Below are positions 8,303 through 17,900 of a stretch of DNA of 64,000 nt, piece by piece. The position numbers and the translations under genes are program-made. The stretch is from NCBI RefSeq assembly GCF_049723905.1, contig NZ_JBJKFD010000001.1, forward strand, positions 4,402,001 through 4,466,000, written 5' to 3'. How positions within the stretch are numbered: the first letter of the stretch is position 1; every line of letters starts with the position of its first letter. Source of the stretch: G963665185 sp049723905. GTDB lineage: Bacteria > Desulfobacterota > Desulfovibrionia > Desulfovibrionales > Desulfovibrionaceae. The notes below the pieces were generated by a model. It saw nothing but the letters and a program-made list of their open reading frames with translations, did not search any database and was not told the origin of the DNA.

Positions 8303-9181
8303 TTATACCACGAATGCCGCCAGGTAGCGGATGGCAACGATCAAAATACAAAGTACAAGCATCGTCTTGATGACATTGGGACGCACGTGCTTTTGCATGC
8401 GTGCTCCCAAATACGTCCCCGCCAGTCCTCCCAGGCCGAAAAGAATGCCCAGCAGCCAGTCCGGCGCAACAGCCATGTGCGGATACAGGGGAGCGATTCC
8501 CTGAAAAAAGACAACTCCGGCAATGGAGGTAACAAAGGTGCCCAGCAGCGCGGCGCCTGCCACGGTGTGCACGGGTAGTCCCAGAAATGCCACAAAGAAC
8601 GGGGCGATAATGGACCCGCCGCCGATGCCGTAGATTCCTCCGACGACCCCGACCACAAGGCTCATGATGAACACGGCGCGTGTGGAGGTTCGGTACTCCC
8701 TGCCTGCGAAACCGTAGGCGATGACCGACGTGGTAAAGGCAATCGGGGTGACGGTTCCGGCGCTGGCGGGCTGCGGCCTGCGTTTGTCCAGCAGGATGTT
8801 GCGGCCCATGCGCAGCCCTATGTAGAGCAGGACAAACGCGACAAAGAGCTTGAAATGACGTGGGTCCGGAAGGTACCGCACGCGGATGACGGCTCCGACC
8901 AGCACGCCCGGCAATGTGCCCAGAACAACGGCCCAGGCCAGGGGCCAGACCATGCGTCCCTCGCGGATATAGCGGTAAACCCCGCCGGGGATGGCAACGA
9001 TGTTGTACAGGTGGTTGGTGGCGCTGACCGATGGGCTGGCGTAGCCCAGAATGGTCATCTGAAAGGGGAGCAGCATAAAGGCTCCGGACACCCCGCCCAT
9101 GGAAGTGAAGAACGAAATGACAAAACTGACCAGAGGCGGAAGAAGCGGATTCGTTTCAATGCCAGCCGTGGGAAAGTACAT
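8303..9181 (-). CDS. TSUP family (TauE/SafE) membrane transporter
   Basis: A 292-residue membrane protein of the TauE/SafE/TSUP family, which exports or imports sulfite, sulfonates or related organosulfur anions. It has the two-fold repeated architecture, with glycine-rich re-entrant stretches FFTSMGGVSGAFMLLPF near the N-terminus and GGIYGIGGGSIIAPFF near residue 180. About eight membrane helices are visible. The start at 9181 is preceded by a GGGGGGA ribosome site. In a sulfate reducer, sulfite or sulfonate transport is plausible, but the substrate is not determined by sequence. Confidence 0.9.
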   Translation of the reverse strand: MYFPTAGIETNPLLPPLVSFVISFFTSMGGVSGAFMLLPFQMTILGYASPSVSATNHLYNIVAIPGGVYRYIREGRMVWPLAWAVVLGTLPGVLVGAVIRVRYLPDPRHFKLFVAFVLLYIGLRMGRNILLDKRRPQPASAGTVTPIAFTTSVIAYGFAGREYRTSTRAVFIMSLVVGVVGGIYGIGGGSIIAPFFVAFLGLPVHTVAGAALLGTFVTSIAGVVFFQGIAPLYPHMAVAPDWLLGILFGLGGLAGTYLGARMQKHVRPNVIKTMLVLCILIVAIRYLAAFVV

Positions 9182-9341
9182 ATGTCCCCCCGGTCTTCCC
9201 GTTTGTTTCGGTCGTCGGGTATGAAATCATACTAACAGAGTCTGGTTCCGTGGCTCATTTTTATCAGCCGTTCGTCTTTGCCGTAAAGGAGAATTATATA
9301 GCTTTCGAAAAAAAATATAAGGTCATTTCTTTTAAAAAAGA

Positions 9342-9376
9342 CAAGGCCGACGCAGAGTAACCATGCGTCGGCCTTG
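9342..9376 (-). terminator. Terminator downstream of polA
   Basis: CAAGGCCGACGCA (9342-9354) and TGCGTCGGCCTTG (9364-9376) form a perfect 13-bp stem with a 9-nt loop. T-runs flank it on both strands (ATTTTTT on plus, TCTTTTTT on minus), so it is probably bidirectional. Confidence 0.85.
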
Positions 9377-9460
9377 ATTTTTTCACTCTTTTAAGCAGCT
9401 TGCGAATTGAACCGGCATGTACCTTGCCGGAGAATTGAAAGACTGCCGGGAACTGCTTTT

Positions 9461-12076
9461 TTAGTGCGCCTGAGCCCAGTTTTTACCCACGCCCATGTCC
9501 ACGGTCAGCGGTACGGAAAGGTCGGCAACGGACGACATGATCTCCTGCAGCCTTTCACCCGCCTGCTGTGCCGTGGCTTCGGGAGTTTCAACGAGAAGTT
9601 CGTCGTGTACCTGCAAAACGAGCACGGCGTTCAGTTCGCGCAGTTGCTCGTCTTTTGCCGCGTCTATCATAGCTTTTTTGATGATGTCCGCAGCGCTGCC
9701 CTGAACCCGCGTGTTGATGGCCTGGCGTCTGGCCTGGCTCTGCAGGTTGTTGTTGCGCGAGTTGATGTCCGGCAGCAGCCTGCGGCGGCCCATGATGGTG
9801 GTTACCGAACCTTTTTCTTTGGCTTCCTTTTCTATGGCGTCGTAAAATTCGCGGACCCTGGGCATGCGTTCGAAATACCGGGCAATGAAGTCCTTGGCCT
9901 GAACCATGGTAATCTTGAGTTCCCGGGCCAGGCGCTGCGGCCCCATGCCGTAGAGCAGACCGAAGTTGATGGTCTTGGCATTGCGCCGTTCGTCGGGGGA
10001 AACCTCGGCAGTTTCCTTGCCGAACAGCAACCCGGCCGTGCGGCTATGAATGTCCTTGCCGTGCAGAAAGGCGTCAACAAGGCCGGGGTCGCCGGAAAGA
10101 TGGGCCAGCAGACGCAGCTCGATCTGCGAATAGTCTGCCGCGGCCAGCAGGTTGCCCGGCCCGGCTGTAAAGCAGGCGCGCATGCGTTTGCCCATGCGTC
10201 CCCGGATGGGGATGTTCTGAAGGTTTGGGCCGGAGCTGGAAAGACGTCCCGTGGCGGTTGCCAGGTTGTTGAACGTGGTGTGCAACCGTCCGTTTGCATC
10301 CACCATGCGGGGCAGCGGTGCCAGGTAGGTGGAGCGCAGTTTTTCCAGCATGCGGAATTCCAGAATTTCCGGGATGATTTCGTGGTCGTCGTGCAGCTTT
10401 TCCAGCACGGTGCTGGACGTGGACGGCACTCCGCCCGGCGTCTTGCCCTTGGCCTTCAGCCCCAGCTTGTTGAAAAGCACCTCGGCCATCTGCTGGCTGG
10501 AGCGGATGTTGAACTCCTCGCCGGCCAGTTCGATGATGCGGCCGGAATGGACGTCTATCTGTTCCTGTACGTCTTTGAGAAATTCAGCAAAGGCTTCCAG
10601 ATCGATTGCCAGCCCGGCGTTTTCCATGTCTGCCAGCACGGGGATGAGCGGCATTTCCAGACCGGCCATCAGCTCGGTCATCTCGGCTACATGGATTTTT
10701 TTCTCCAGGGCGTCGGCCACAACCGCGGCTTTCAGCCCTTGGGAATCGGGATGTACCGGATCGGTTTCCGGATCGTGCTCGAACAGGCGGCAGACCTGTT
10801 CAAAGGAATATCCCCGCTCCTCCGGGTTCAGGAGATAGGCGGCCAGGGAAAGGTCGAAGAATTTTTCCAGGGGCAGGTCGCGCCAGGTTGCATCGGCCCG
10901 GTACAATTCCTTGAGGGAAGGCACGGCCACGCGTTCGGCCTTGGCAAGCCAGGATACGAGGTCGGCAACAGGGCAGGCCACGGCCCATTCCTCACCCTGT
11001 ACACCAATCTGAAAGCCGATTTCGCCCGAAGGAAGCTTGTCCTCGTTTGGGACAAGGCCCACACGTAAACCGTCCGGGGCGGGCAGGCCGTCGGCGGATG
11101 CAGCTTTGTGGATGTTCAGGGGCTTGGCCTTGGGTGCGTTTTCAGAAAGTGGGAAGAGGCTGTTCTGTTCCGTGCCCGAAACCACGGTCCGGGGAGCCGG
11201 ACGTGGCAGGTCGCGCAGCATGCTGCGGAATTCATACTCCTCAAAAAACGCGCGCAGCCCGTTCAGGTCGGGGCTGGCCGGAGTCAACGCGTCGTCGTCC
11301 AGTTCCAGACAGCGTTGGGTGTCCAGACGGGTCAGCTGGCGGTAGGTCTCGGCGTCTTCGCGTTTCCCTTCCAGTTTTTTGCGAAACTTGGGCTCGATGG
11401 CGGGCAGATGGTCGAAAATTTCTTCCAGGGTGGCGTAGTCGGCCATGATTTTCTGGGCGGTCTTGGGGCCGACTCCGGGCAGGCCGGGAATATTGTCGCT
11501 GGAATCGCCGATAAGGGCCTGGAAATCGGGCCAGGATGCAGGGGCCAGGCCTGTTTCTTCGCGGAATTCGGCAAGTCCCGTCAGTTTTTCCTTTTTACCG
11601 GACGGGTCCCACATCCAGACATTGCCGGTAAGGCACTGCTTGAGGTCTTTGTCCGCGCCGATGATGATGACCGGGCGTTCCGATTCGTAGCGTGCTGCCA
11701 GGGAGGCAATGCAGTCGTCCGCTTCACAGCCTTCGGCCACGTGCAGGGGAATGCCGAGCAGCTGCACGGCCTGCTTGATGGGGTCCAGCTGGCGCACCAG
11801 ATCTTCGGGCGTGGCATCACGCTGGGCCTTGTACTCCGGAAAGAGTTCATGCCGAAAATTCTTGCCCGGTCCGTCCAGAACAAAGGCCATGCGTTGGGGC
11901 GTTTCTTCCCGCAGAATACGGAGCATGAGGCGCAGGATGAAATACAGCGCGTTGGTGGGCATGCCGTCGGCCGTGCTCATGTCGCGGAAGGCGTAAAAAC
12001 CGCGGTAGATGAAGGCGGACCCGTCGATGAGGTAGAGCGGCGGCGTGGACAGTTCAAGACGTTCGGAAAGAGACAT
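9461..12076 (-). CDS. polA: DNA polymerase I
   Basis: An 871-residue family A polymerase for Okazaki-fragment processing and repair. Residues 1 to about 290 form the 5'-3' nuclease (LIDGSAFIYRGFYAF, EADDCIASLA, GDSSDNIPGLPGVGPKTA). The polymerase domain has motif A near residue 652 (DYSQIELRLLAHLSGD), motif B near 705 (RRNAKTINFGLLYGMG) and motif C near 825 (LQVHDELLVE). The central 3'-5' exonuclease region lacks the ExoI DxE metal motif seen in E. coli (DTET), so proofreading is probably absent. The start is 3 bp past the DHH gene stop, indicating co-transcription. Confidence 0.96.
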   Translation of the reverse strand: MSLSERLELSTPPLYLIDGSAFIYRGFYAFRDMSTADGMPTNALYFILRLMLRILREETPQRMAFVLDGPGKNFRHELFPEYKAQRDATPEDLVRQLDPIKQAVQLLGIPLHVAEGCEADDCIASLAARYESERPVIIIGADKDLKQCLTGNVWMWDPSGKKEKLTGLAEFREETGLAPASWPDFQALIGDSSDNIPGLPGVGPKTAQKIMADYATLEEIFDHLPAIEPKFRKKLEGKREDAETYRQLTRLDTQRCLELDDDALTPASPDLNGLRAFFEEYEFRSMLRDLPRPAPRTVVSGTEQNSLFPLSENAPKAKPLNIHKAASADGLPAPDGLRVGLVPNEDKLPSGEIGFQIGVQGEEWAVACPVADLVSWLAKAERVAVPSLKELYRADATWRDLPLEKFFDLSLAAYLLNPEERGYSFEQVCRLFEHDPETDPVHPDSQGLKAAVVADALEKKIHVAEMTELMAGLEMPLIPVLADMENAGLAIDLEAFAEFLKDVQEQIDVHSGRIIELAGEEFNIRSSQQMAEVLFNKLGLKAKGKTPGGVPSTSSTVLEKLHDDHEIIPEILEFRMLEKLRSTYLAPLPRMVDANGRLHTTFNNLATATGRLSSSGPNLQNIPIRGRMGKRMRACFTAGPGNLLAAADYSQIELRLLAHLSGDPGLVDAFLHGKDIHSRTAGLLFGKETAEVSPDERRNAKTINFGLLYGMGPQRLARELKITMVQAKDFIARYFERMPRVREFYDAIEKEAKEKGSVTTIMGRRRLLPDINSRNNNLQSQARRQAINTRVQGSAADIIKKAMIDAAKDEQLRELNAVLVLQVHDELLVETPEATAQQAGERLQEIMSSVADLSVPLTVDMGVGKNWAQAH

Positions 12077-12079
12077 GTA

Positions 12080-13123
12080 TTATTCCTGATTCGTGTTGTT
12101 TGGGTTGTTGGCGTTGGCAGTGTTCCCTGTGGAGCAGGAGCGCAGGGCGCGGTCGCAGAGCCGTTCCATGATGATGTCACGCGGTGTTTTGCCCTGAAAT
12201 TTCTTTATTTCTATTTCGGAACGTGCGGCAGTGCGGTGCCCTCCGGCTCCGCCCAGATGGCCCAGGCAGTTGGCAGCCAATTTGCCCACGTCGCGGCGGA
12301 TGCCGTCGCCCCGGAAGATGGAGACCACCTTGCGTCCGGAGCGGCCTGAAACCACGCACCAGCTTATTTCCTGCACACGCATGAAAAAGTCGGCCAGAAT
12401 GACCAGCACGTCCGGGCTTTCCACCTTGTCCATCCAGATGAAGGCACCACCGTTGATCTGGGTGATGGAATCGAAGGCCTGCTTGTAATATTTGGTCCAG
12501 GCCAGGGGAAATTCGTTGCGGACGATCTTGCGGATGATGTTTTGGTCCGCGAATTTGCTCAGATAGCGGAAGGCCTTGATGTCCGCATCGCAGAAGTCCC
12601 GTTCAAAGCTCATGGTATCGGACTTGATGCCGTAAAAAAGGGCCGTGGCAAGCTGCCGTGAAGGTTTTATCTTCAAGCTGTAGAGGTATTCCACAAACAG
12701 GGTGGAACATGCTCCGTATTCCGGGCGGATTTCCATGAAGTCGGGTTTTGGCCTGTCTTCAGGCAGGGGCTTTTCCGGGTGGTGGTCCACAATGATGGAG
12801 AAGTCGAAACGGGAAAAGATCGGGTCGTGGTGCGGTTGGGAATCCACTATGGCGTACTTGTTGTAGCGTTCGGCCAGCCGGTCCCGGTATTTTCTGTTTT
12901 TTATGCGCAGGTAATGGATCATGGCCAGATTGTCGGGCCTGAAGATGTCGTTGATGCGCACTATGTCCACATGGGCAACCCGGCGGCGTATGATGCGGCG
13001 CAACGCAATGGCGGAAGCCAGGGCGTCCGGGTCGGCATTGATCATCACCAGCCAGGATTGGGATTTGTCCAGCTTGCTGAAAAGCTGGGCCATTTCATCA
13101 TCGAGTTTTCTGAAATACGACAT
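12080..13123 (-). CDS. DHH/DHHA1 family phosphoesterase (NrnA-like)
   Basis: A 347-residue DHH-superfamily phosphoesterase. NrnA-type members degrade nano-RNA or pAp; others cleave cyclic dinucleotides. The first motif is the variant MINADPDALASA. The signature DHH appears in SIIVDHHPEK near residue 113. The DHHA1 substrate-binding motif GGAGGHRTAA is near the C-terminus. The protein ends in an Asn-rich tail (GNTANANNPNNTNQE) that is unusual and probably disordered. It lies 3 bp upstream of polA and downstream of cobU. Nucleotide turnover would fit pairing with polA, but the exact substrate is open. Confidence 0.88.
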   Translation of the reverse strand: MSYFRKLDDEMAQLFSKLDKSQSWLVMINADPDALASAIALRRIIRRRVAHVDIVRINDIFRPDNLAMIHYLRIKNRKYRDRLAERYNKYAIVDSQPHHDPIFSRFDFSIIVDHHPEKPLPEDRPKPDFMEIRPEYGACSTLFVEYLYSLKIKPSRQLATALFYGIKSDTMSFERDFCDADIKAFRYLSKFADQNIIRKIVRNEFPLAWTKYYKQAFDSITQINGGAFIWMDKVESPDVLVILADFFMRVQEISWCVVSGRSGRKVVSIFRGDGIRRDVGKLAANCLGHLGGAGGHRTAARSEIEIKKFQGKTPRDIIMERLCDRALRSCSTGNTANANNPNNTNQE

Positions 13124-13184
13124 GCCTTGTGTCCTGCATGCTTCTATAAATTCAGTTTGTTACGCTGAAAAATAGTGTTAGCTG

Positions 13185-13733
13185 TCAGCTGTTCCCCTTC
13201 CGGTCCCGGACATCCGGTCCTTCCACAGCACCTTCCAATTGTATACCGCGTCCTGCCACCACGAGCCAGGAAGAATCTGCCTTGGCTGCAATTTTTGCGT
13301 TCAGTCTGCCCAGTCCGCGGGTAAAGGCGCGGGTTGTGGAATCCGCGGCCACCGGTCCCAATCCGGTTTCAGAGCTGACGATGATGAGGTTCTTGTCTCC
13401 CACTTCGTCGAGTGCGGCCAGCAGGTCGGTAGTGCGTTTGTTCAGCTGATTTTCCTGCATGGCCAGAAAATACCAGAAATCCAGGCTGTCCAAAAGAATG
13501 TCGGTTCCCATGCTCAGTGCCCGGCGCAGGCTGTCGGCCAGGTCGGTTCCCGTCTCTATGACGGGGATTTCCGCCGGGCGTGCGTCCCGGTGCAGGCGTA
13601 TCTGCCTGCGAAAGGACTCGTCTTCGGCCCGTCCCGTGGCAATGAAGAGCTGCTTTCCACCATTCCGGTACAGTATGTCCAGGGCAAAGTCGGATTTTCC
13701 GGAAGCCTGCCCGCCTGTAATGAAAATGATCAT
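13185..13733 (-). CDS. cobU: Adenosylcobinamide kinase/guanylyltransferase
   Basis: A 182-residue CobU-type enzyme that phosphorylates adenosylcobinamide and transfers GMP to it during cobalamin nucleotide-loop assembly. The P-loop is ITGGQASGKSDFAL at the N-terminus, followed by LFIATGRAEDE. The CobU C-terminal pattern SSETGLGPVAADSTTRAF with GRLNAKIA and LVVAG is present. ATG 13733 is chosen because the P-loop begins four residues later and the start overlaps the upstream stop as ATGA, a sign of translational coupling. Further extension upstream runs through the other gene in a shadow frame. Confidence 0.92.
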   Translation of the reverse strand: MIIFITGGQASGKSDFALDILYRNGGKQLFIATGRAEDESFRRQIRLHRDARPAEIPVIETGTDLADSLRRALSMGTDILLDSLDFWYFLAMQENQLNKRTTDLLAALDEVGDKNLIIVSSETGLGPVAADSTTRAFTRGLGRLNAKIAAKADSSWLVVAGRGIQLEGAVEGPDVRDRKGNS

Positions 13734-14551
13734 ATGTACCCCCAGTTGCGGCAAAGCCTGTTCAGTTCGGCAAGGGATGCATTCAGTTTGTCCGGGCTGA
13801 ACAGCTCCAGCACCACGGTTTCCCCCGGTCGGATGATGCCTAGCAGACGGCGGAGGAGTTCCTGCCCGGTCGTGTCCAAAGTGTTCAGTGCATGGTGGCG
13901 GTCTGTGCCGTTGATTCTGTCCGGTGCGTTGAGGTGCAGCATGCGGGTGCGCTGGGCAATGGCGGTGTTGTCCACAAGTCCTTCCTGCCCGTACGCCAGC
14001 ATATGGCCGAGGTCCAGACAAACCGAGAAGCCGAGCCGGGAAATGTGTGTGGCGAATTTTGCCGGATCGAATTCGCCGATGTTTTCCAGGAGAACCTTGT
14101 CCATGGCCACGCCTTCGGCTGCAAAGCATTCGGCCAGAAGGTCCAGGGCGCCTACGTCTTCTATGGCGTGCACCACATAGGCGCTGGGCGAAAGGAACGC
14201 AGCCCTGCGCACCAGCCCGCGGACAATGTGCGAAACCGCTGCTTTCCCCTCGTTCCATGGTAGATCGAGCGGCATGTGCACGTGGTAGCGCAGGGGAAGG
14301 TCCGCCAAAGAGGGGGGCAGATCGTCTTCGGTATAGTCCAGACAGGCCCGGCCTTCAAAAAAAGTGAGGGCAATTTCCGGGTACTTTCCGACCAGTTGGC
14401 GGCAATTCCCGGCCACCGTGTCCGGGAAGACGAACGAAGGCACGGCCAGCGGCCACGGCAGACTGCCAGAAAAATTGGCGGACAGGCCGGAAGAAAAATT
14501 TGTGGAAGAGCCGGGCGGCACGGTGTTGCTGATGTTTTTTTGACCTGACAT
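13730..14551 (-). CDS. cbiR: TIM-barrel protein, probable cobamide-remodelling CbiR
   Basis: A 273-residue xylose-isomerase/AP-endonuclease-2-like TIM barrel. Putative metal ligands appear in RYHVHMPLDLPW, VVHAIED, LLENIGEF, CLDLGHMLAYG, LHLNAPD and VLELFSPD, in the order expected for this superfamily. The stop overlaps the cobU start (ATGA), so the two are coupled. A cobU-coupled barrel of this type fits CbiR, the cobamide phosphodiesterase that opens the nucleotide loop so that a different lower ligand can be installed by salvage enzymes such as CobU. The name is inferred from fold plus context. ATG 14551 has AAGGA 4 nt upstream; a longer upstream frame has no support. Confidence 0.7.
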   Translation of the reverse strand: MSGQKNISNTVPPGSSTNFSSGLSANFSGSLPWPLAVPSFVFPDTVAGNCRQLVGKYPEIALTFFEGRACLDYTEDDLPPSLADLPLRYHVHMPLDLPWNEGKAAVSHIVRGLVRRAAFLSPSAYVVHAIEDVGALDLLAECFAAEGVAMDKVLLENIGEFDPAKFATHISRLGFSVCLDLGHMLAYGQEGLVDNTAIAQRTRMLHLNAPDRINGTDRHHALNTLDTTGQELLRRLLGIIRPGETVVLELFSPDKLNASLAELNRLCRNWGYI

Positions 14552-14756
14552 GATTTCCTTGAAATAAGGCGTCAATATTTTTTCATTCCTACCGATAAAG
14601 AAGATACAGACGTTCGGAGTGAGGACAGAAAAGTCCCGGCGTTTCGGACGGATGCACTTCGGCGGGGAAAAGGTTTTTTTAGGAATGTAATTTGCATCTG
14701 AAAAAACATGATCACTTTGCCGGAATACGCTGCCGCAAGGCGGCGAGGAGGACACC

Positions 14757-14897
14757 ATGCGAATGCGTATGCTGCTTCAGCACTTTTTCAACCCACTTCA
14801 TGTATTTTGCCGACTCAAGGAATGGGGTGTAGCTGCACGCACAGCCCAGCGCGTCTGTCTGGCGTACGAACGGACCATTTACCGGGCCCTGCGGTAA
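14757..14897 (+). CDS. Small basic Cys-containing protein, 46 residues
   Basis: A short ORF starting ATG CGA ATG CGT ATG, 6 nt after a strong GAGGAGG ribosome site, and ending at TAA. The product begins MRMRMLLQHFFNPLHVFCRL and continues to AQRVCLAYERTIYRALR. It has two cysteines, a hydrophobic N-terminal half and an arginine-rich C-terminal half, and no signal peptide. I recall similarly small NPLH-x-CRL proteins in Desulfovibrio genomes, but from memory only. It stands alone between the divergent cbiR promoter and the convergent helicase gene. The function is unknown. Confidence 0.65.
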   Translation: MRMRMLLQHFFNPLHVFCRLKEWGVAARTAQRVCLAYERTIYRALR

Positions 14898-14919
14898 TCC
14901 GCATGCGAAAAAGGGAAGC

Positions 14920-17900
14920 TTACATCAGCGTCAGGGACTTTTCCTGACGCACGGTTTTGGCCACAAGCTGTGACGCCTTGAGCAAATCCTGGGGGAGTTC
15001 CTCAAGAAAGCGCGAGGGCGGCAGCATGAGACGCGTACCGTACAACTCCCGCCGGGCCGAATGGCTCAGATACAACCCCGACTTGGCTCTGGTCAGCCCC
15101 ACGTAAAACAATCTGCGTTCTTCATCTTCGTCCGGTTTCGCCGGATTTATTCCAGAATTTCCGGAAATTTTCCCGGAAAGAAAATCCATACCTGCAAATG
15201 GCATGAACCCATCTTCCAGGGCGGGCATGAAGACGGTTTGGAATTCCAACCCCTTGGCCGCGTGAATGGACATTATCTGAATCTTTTCCGCCTTGTGGGA
15301 GACTTCTTCCAGTTCCGAGCGCAAATTGACCCAGTTGATCAGTCCGGTCCAGCCGCCGTGGTCCATAAAGCCTTTTTCCAGCTGGCGGAAGGCACGGCTT
15401 TTGAAAAACATCCTGTCAAAGGGGCGGACGTCTTCAAGAAACGCGGACAGCCCCTGCGGCCCCTTGGCCAGAATTTTTTCCGGAATCTCCACTCCTTCCA
15501 GCTCTTCCGGCCCATCCTGCAGAGCCATTCCCAAAAATGAACCGGCAGCTGCCAGAATGGCCTGCACCCGCGGTTCACGCCAGAAGGCTTCGGCCATGGG
15601 CACGGTAAAGGGCACGCCTACTCTGTCCAGGCTTCGGGCCAGCGGCGGAATCAGACTCTTGATGCGTACCAATATGGCGATATCGCCGGGCGACTGAGTT
15701 TCCTCGTTGCTTTCGGACATGGTCAGCGAAGTGCCGCCGATGAGCTTGCGGATGCGTTCGCCTATCCAGGCGGACTCGCGGGCAGTGTCCGGGGCACTGA
15801 AAATGTAGGCCTCACCCGGAATGTCCAGGTTGGGGCGCAGGGACGGAATCTTGGGAAAAAGCGCGGCGGCCAGTTGCAGAACCGTGGGCGCGCTGCGGTA
15901 GTTTTCCTGCAGGGTGATGCAGGAAAGTTCCGGCCATTTGGCCTTGAGAACGGCTTCCACATCGGGCACTGCGCCACGGAAGGAGTAGATGGACTGGCGC
16001 GGATCGCCAATGGCAAAGAATCCCTTGCCGTTTTCTTCGGCCAGTGCCGTTACCACTGCGATCTGCAACGGGGAAAGATCCTGCACCTCGTCCACCAGCA
16101 CATGGGTGTAGGGGCAGGAGTAGATTTTCGCCTCGATCTGCTCCAGGAAAAATTCAAGCAGGTCGGTGTAATCGACCAGATTCCAGTATTCTTTCTTCTT
16201 GGTGTAGCGGTGGAAGGCCTCGTCTTCGGTGCCCGGTCCGCGCAATTGTTCGCGCGACAGGTTGAGTTCGTTCCAGGCCTGCTTCAGCTTGGGACCGGTC
16301 AGTTCCGGGTTGCATTCGGCGTAGACCTTGAAGGCCGCTTCCTCGGACATGATGACCGGGGATTCGCTGTAGGCATTGCTCCAATACTCAAAAGCCAGGG
16401 CGTGCAGCGTGTCCGCCCGTGGCAGGGCGGCAGGGCCGCCTTCCAGGCGCGCGAGGCGCTCGCGCATTTCCGCCGCGGCCCGATGGGTAAAGGTAACGGC
16501 CAGGATGTGGCGCGGGGTTTCCCCTTGTTCCAGCAGGTGTTCCACTCGGCCCATCAGGGTTTGGGTCTTGCCCGTGCCCGGACCTGCCATAACCAGAACC
16601 GGTTCCGGACCGGCGTCAATGGCCTGTTTTTGCGCCTCGTTGAAAAAAACGGGGCGGTCGCCGGTGGCTGACGGCTGTACGGCTGCTACCGGATTGGGGA
16701 GGGGGAGGTCTGCGGACTCGGCCTTTTGCGGCATGCGGATGAGAAATTTGCCCTGAACCATTTCGGCTCGTTCGGCGTCGGAAAAAACGTGGATGACGCC
16801 GTATTGGCCATCGAATCCGGGTGACTTGAGCACCTTGCCCGCGCGCATGCGCAGGACGGCTTCGGCCAGGGGCGGGGATACCTTGGCTATTTCTTCGGCA
16901 GGAGCGTCCTGAAGAATGTTCAGCTCCGAGCCCATGCGGGACATGGCCCGGCGGTACAGGGTGGAGACTTTCTTGGTGGCCGGACCGCAGCCCAGAATTT
17001 CGCCCATGAGTTCGCGCAGGGGAATAAGCGAGGTAAAGCCGGGCTGGTTGGACGGTTTTTCCGGCTTTTCCCGGTCGGCCAGTTCCATGACGCGGTTGAG
17101 AACGCCCACGGTGATCGGCTTGCCGCAAACAGGGCAGATGCCGCCCCTGGAACGGGTCTCCTCCGGTTCCATCACGATGCCGCACTTGCGGTGACCGTCC
17201 AGGTGATATTTTCCTTCTTCGGGAAAGAATTCCACCGTACCCAGAAATTTGCGTCCCAATCCTTCGCCGCGCAGGGCCCGCAGAATGCCTTCGTACGACA
17301 TGTCGCCGCTAAAGACGTTGGCCTCGCGTCCGAGTTTTTCACCGGAGTGGGCGTCGGAGTTGGAAATAAGACGGAAACGGTCCAGGGCGCTCAGGTGCCA
17401 GTTCATGTCCGGGTCGCTGGACAGGCCGGTTTCCAGGGCAAAGATATGCTGGCTCAGGTCGCCGAAACATTCCTCAATGCTGTCGAAGCCGGACTTGGAA
17501 CCGAACAGGGAAAACCAGGGCGTCCAGATGTGGGCCGGAACCAGAAAGGCCAGCGGATCGAGTTCGAGCACCATTTCCAGAAGGTTGCGCGAATCCAGCC
17601 CCAGGATGGGGCGGCCGTCCGACTTGATGTTGCCCACGGCTCCCAGGCGTTCGCTGAAACGGCGGGCGGCGTCGAGATTCGGCACAAAGACCAGGTTGTG
17701 GACCTTGCGCACTTTTCCGCCGCGCTTGTAGATGGAGCTGATTTCCGTCTGAAGGATGAAACGTGTTTTCTGGTGGGGAAGATACCCTTCGGACCAGGGG
17801 ATTTCTCGTGCCAGACCGCTTTCCGACTTGAGCGCCAAAAGGCCGGTGCCGTCGTCTTCCTCCAGCTGTTCGGAAAGCTCTTCCAGCCATCCGGGGTGTT

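Noticed and set aside
9407..11068. 553-residue open frame antisense to polA
   Set aside because: Same composition artefact; polA motifs are complete on the other strand.
14552..14756. Cobalamin riboswitch upstream of cbiR/cobU
   Set aside because: No B12-box (GCCACTG-like) or conserved core on the minus strand.
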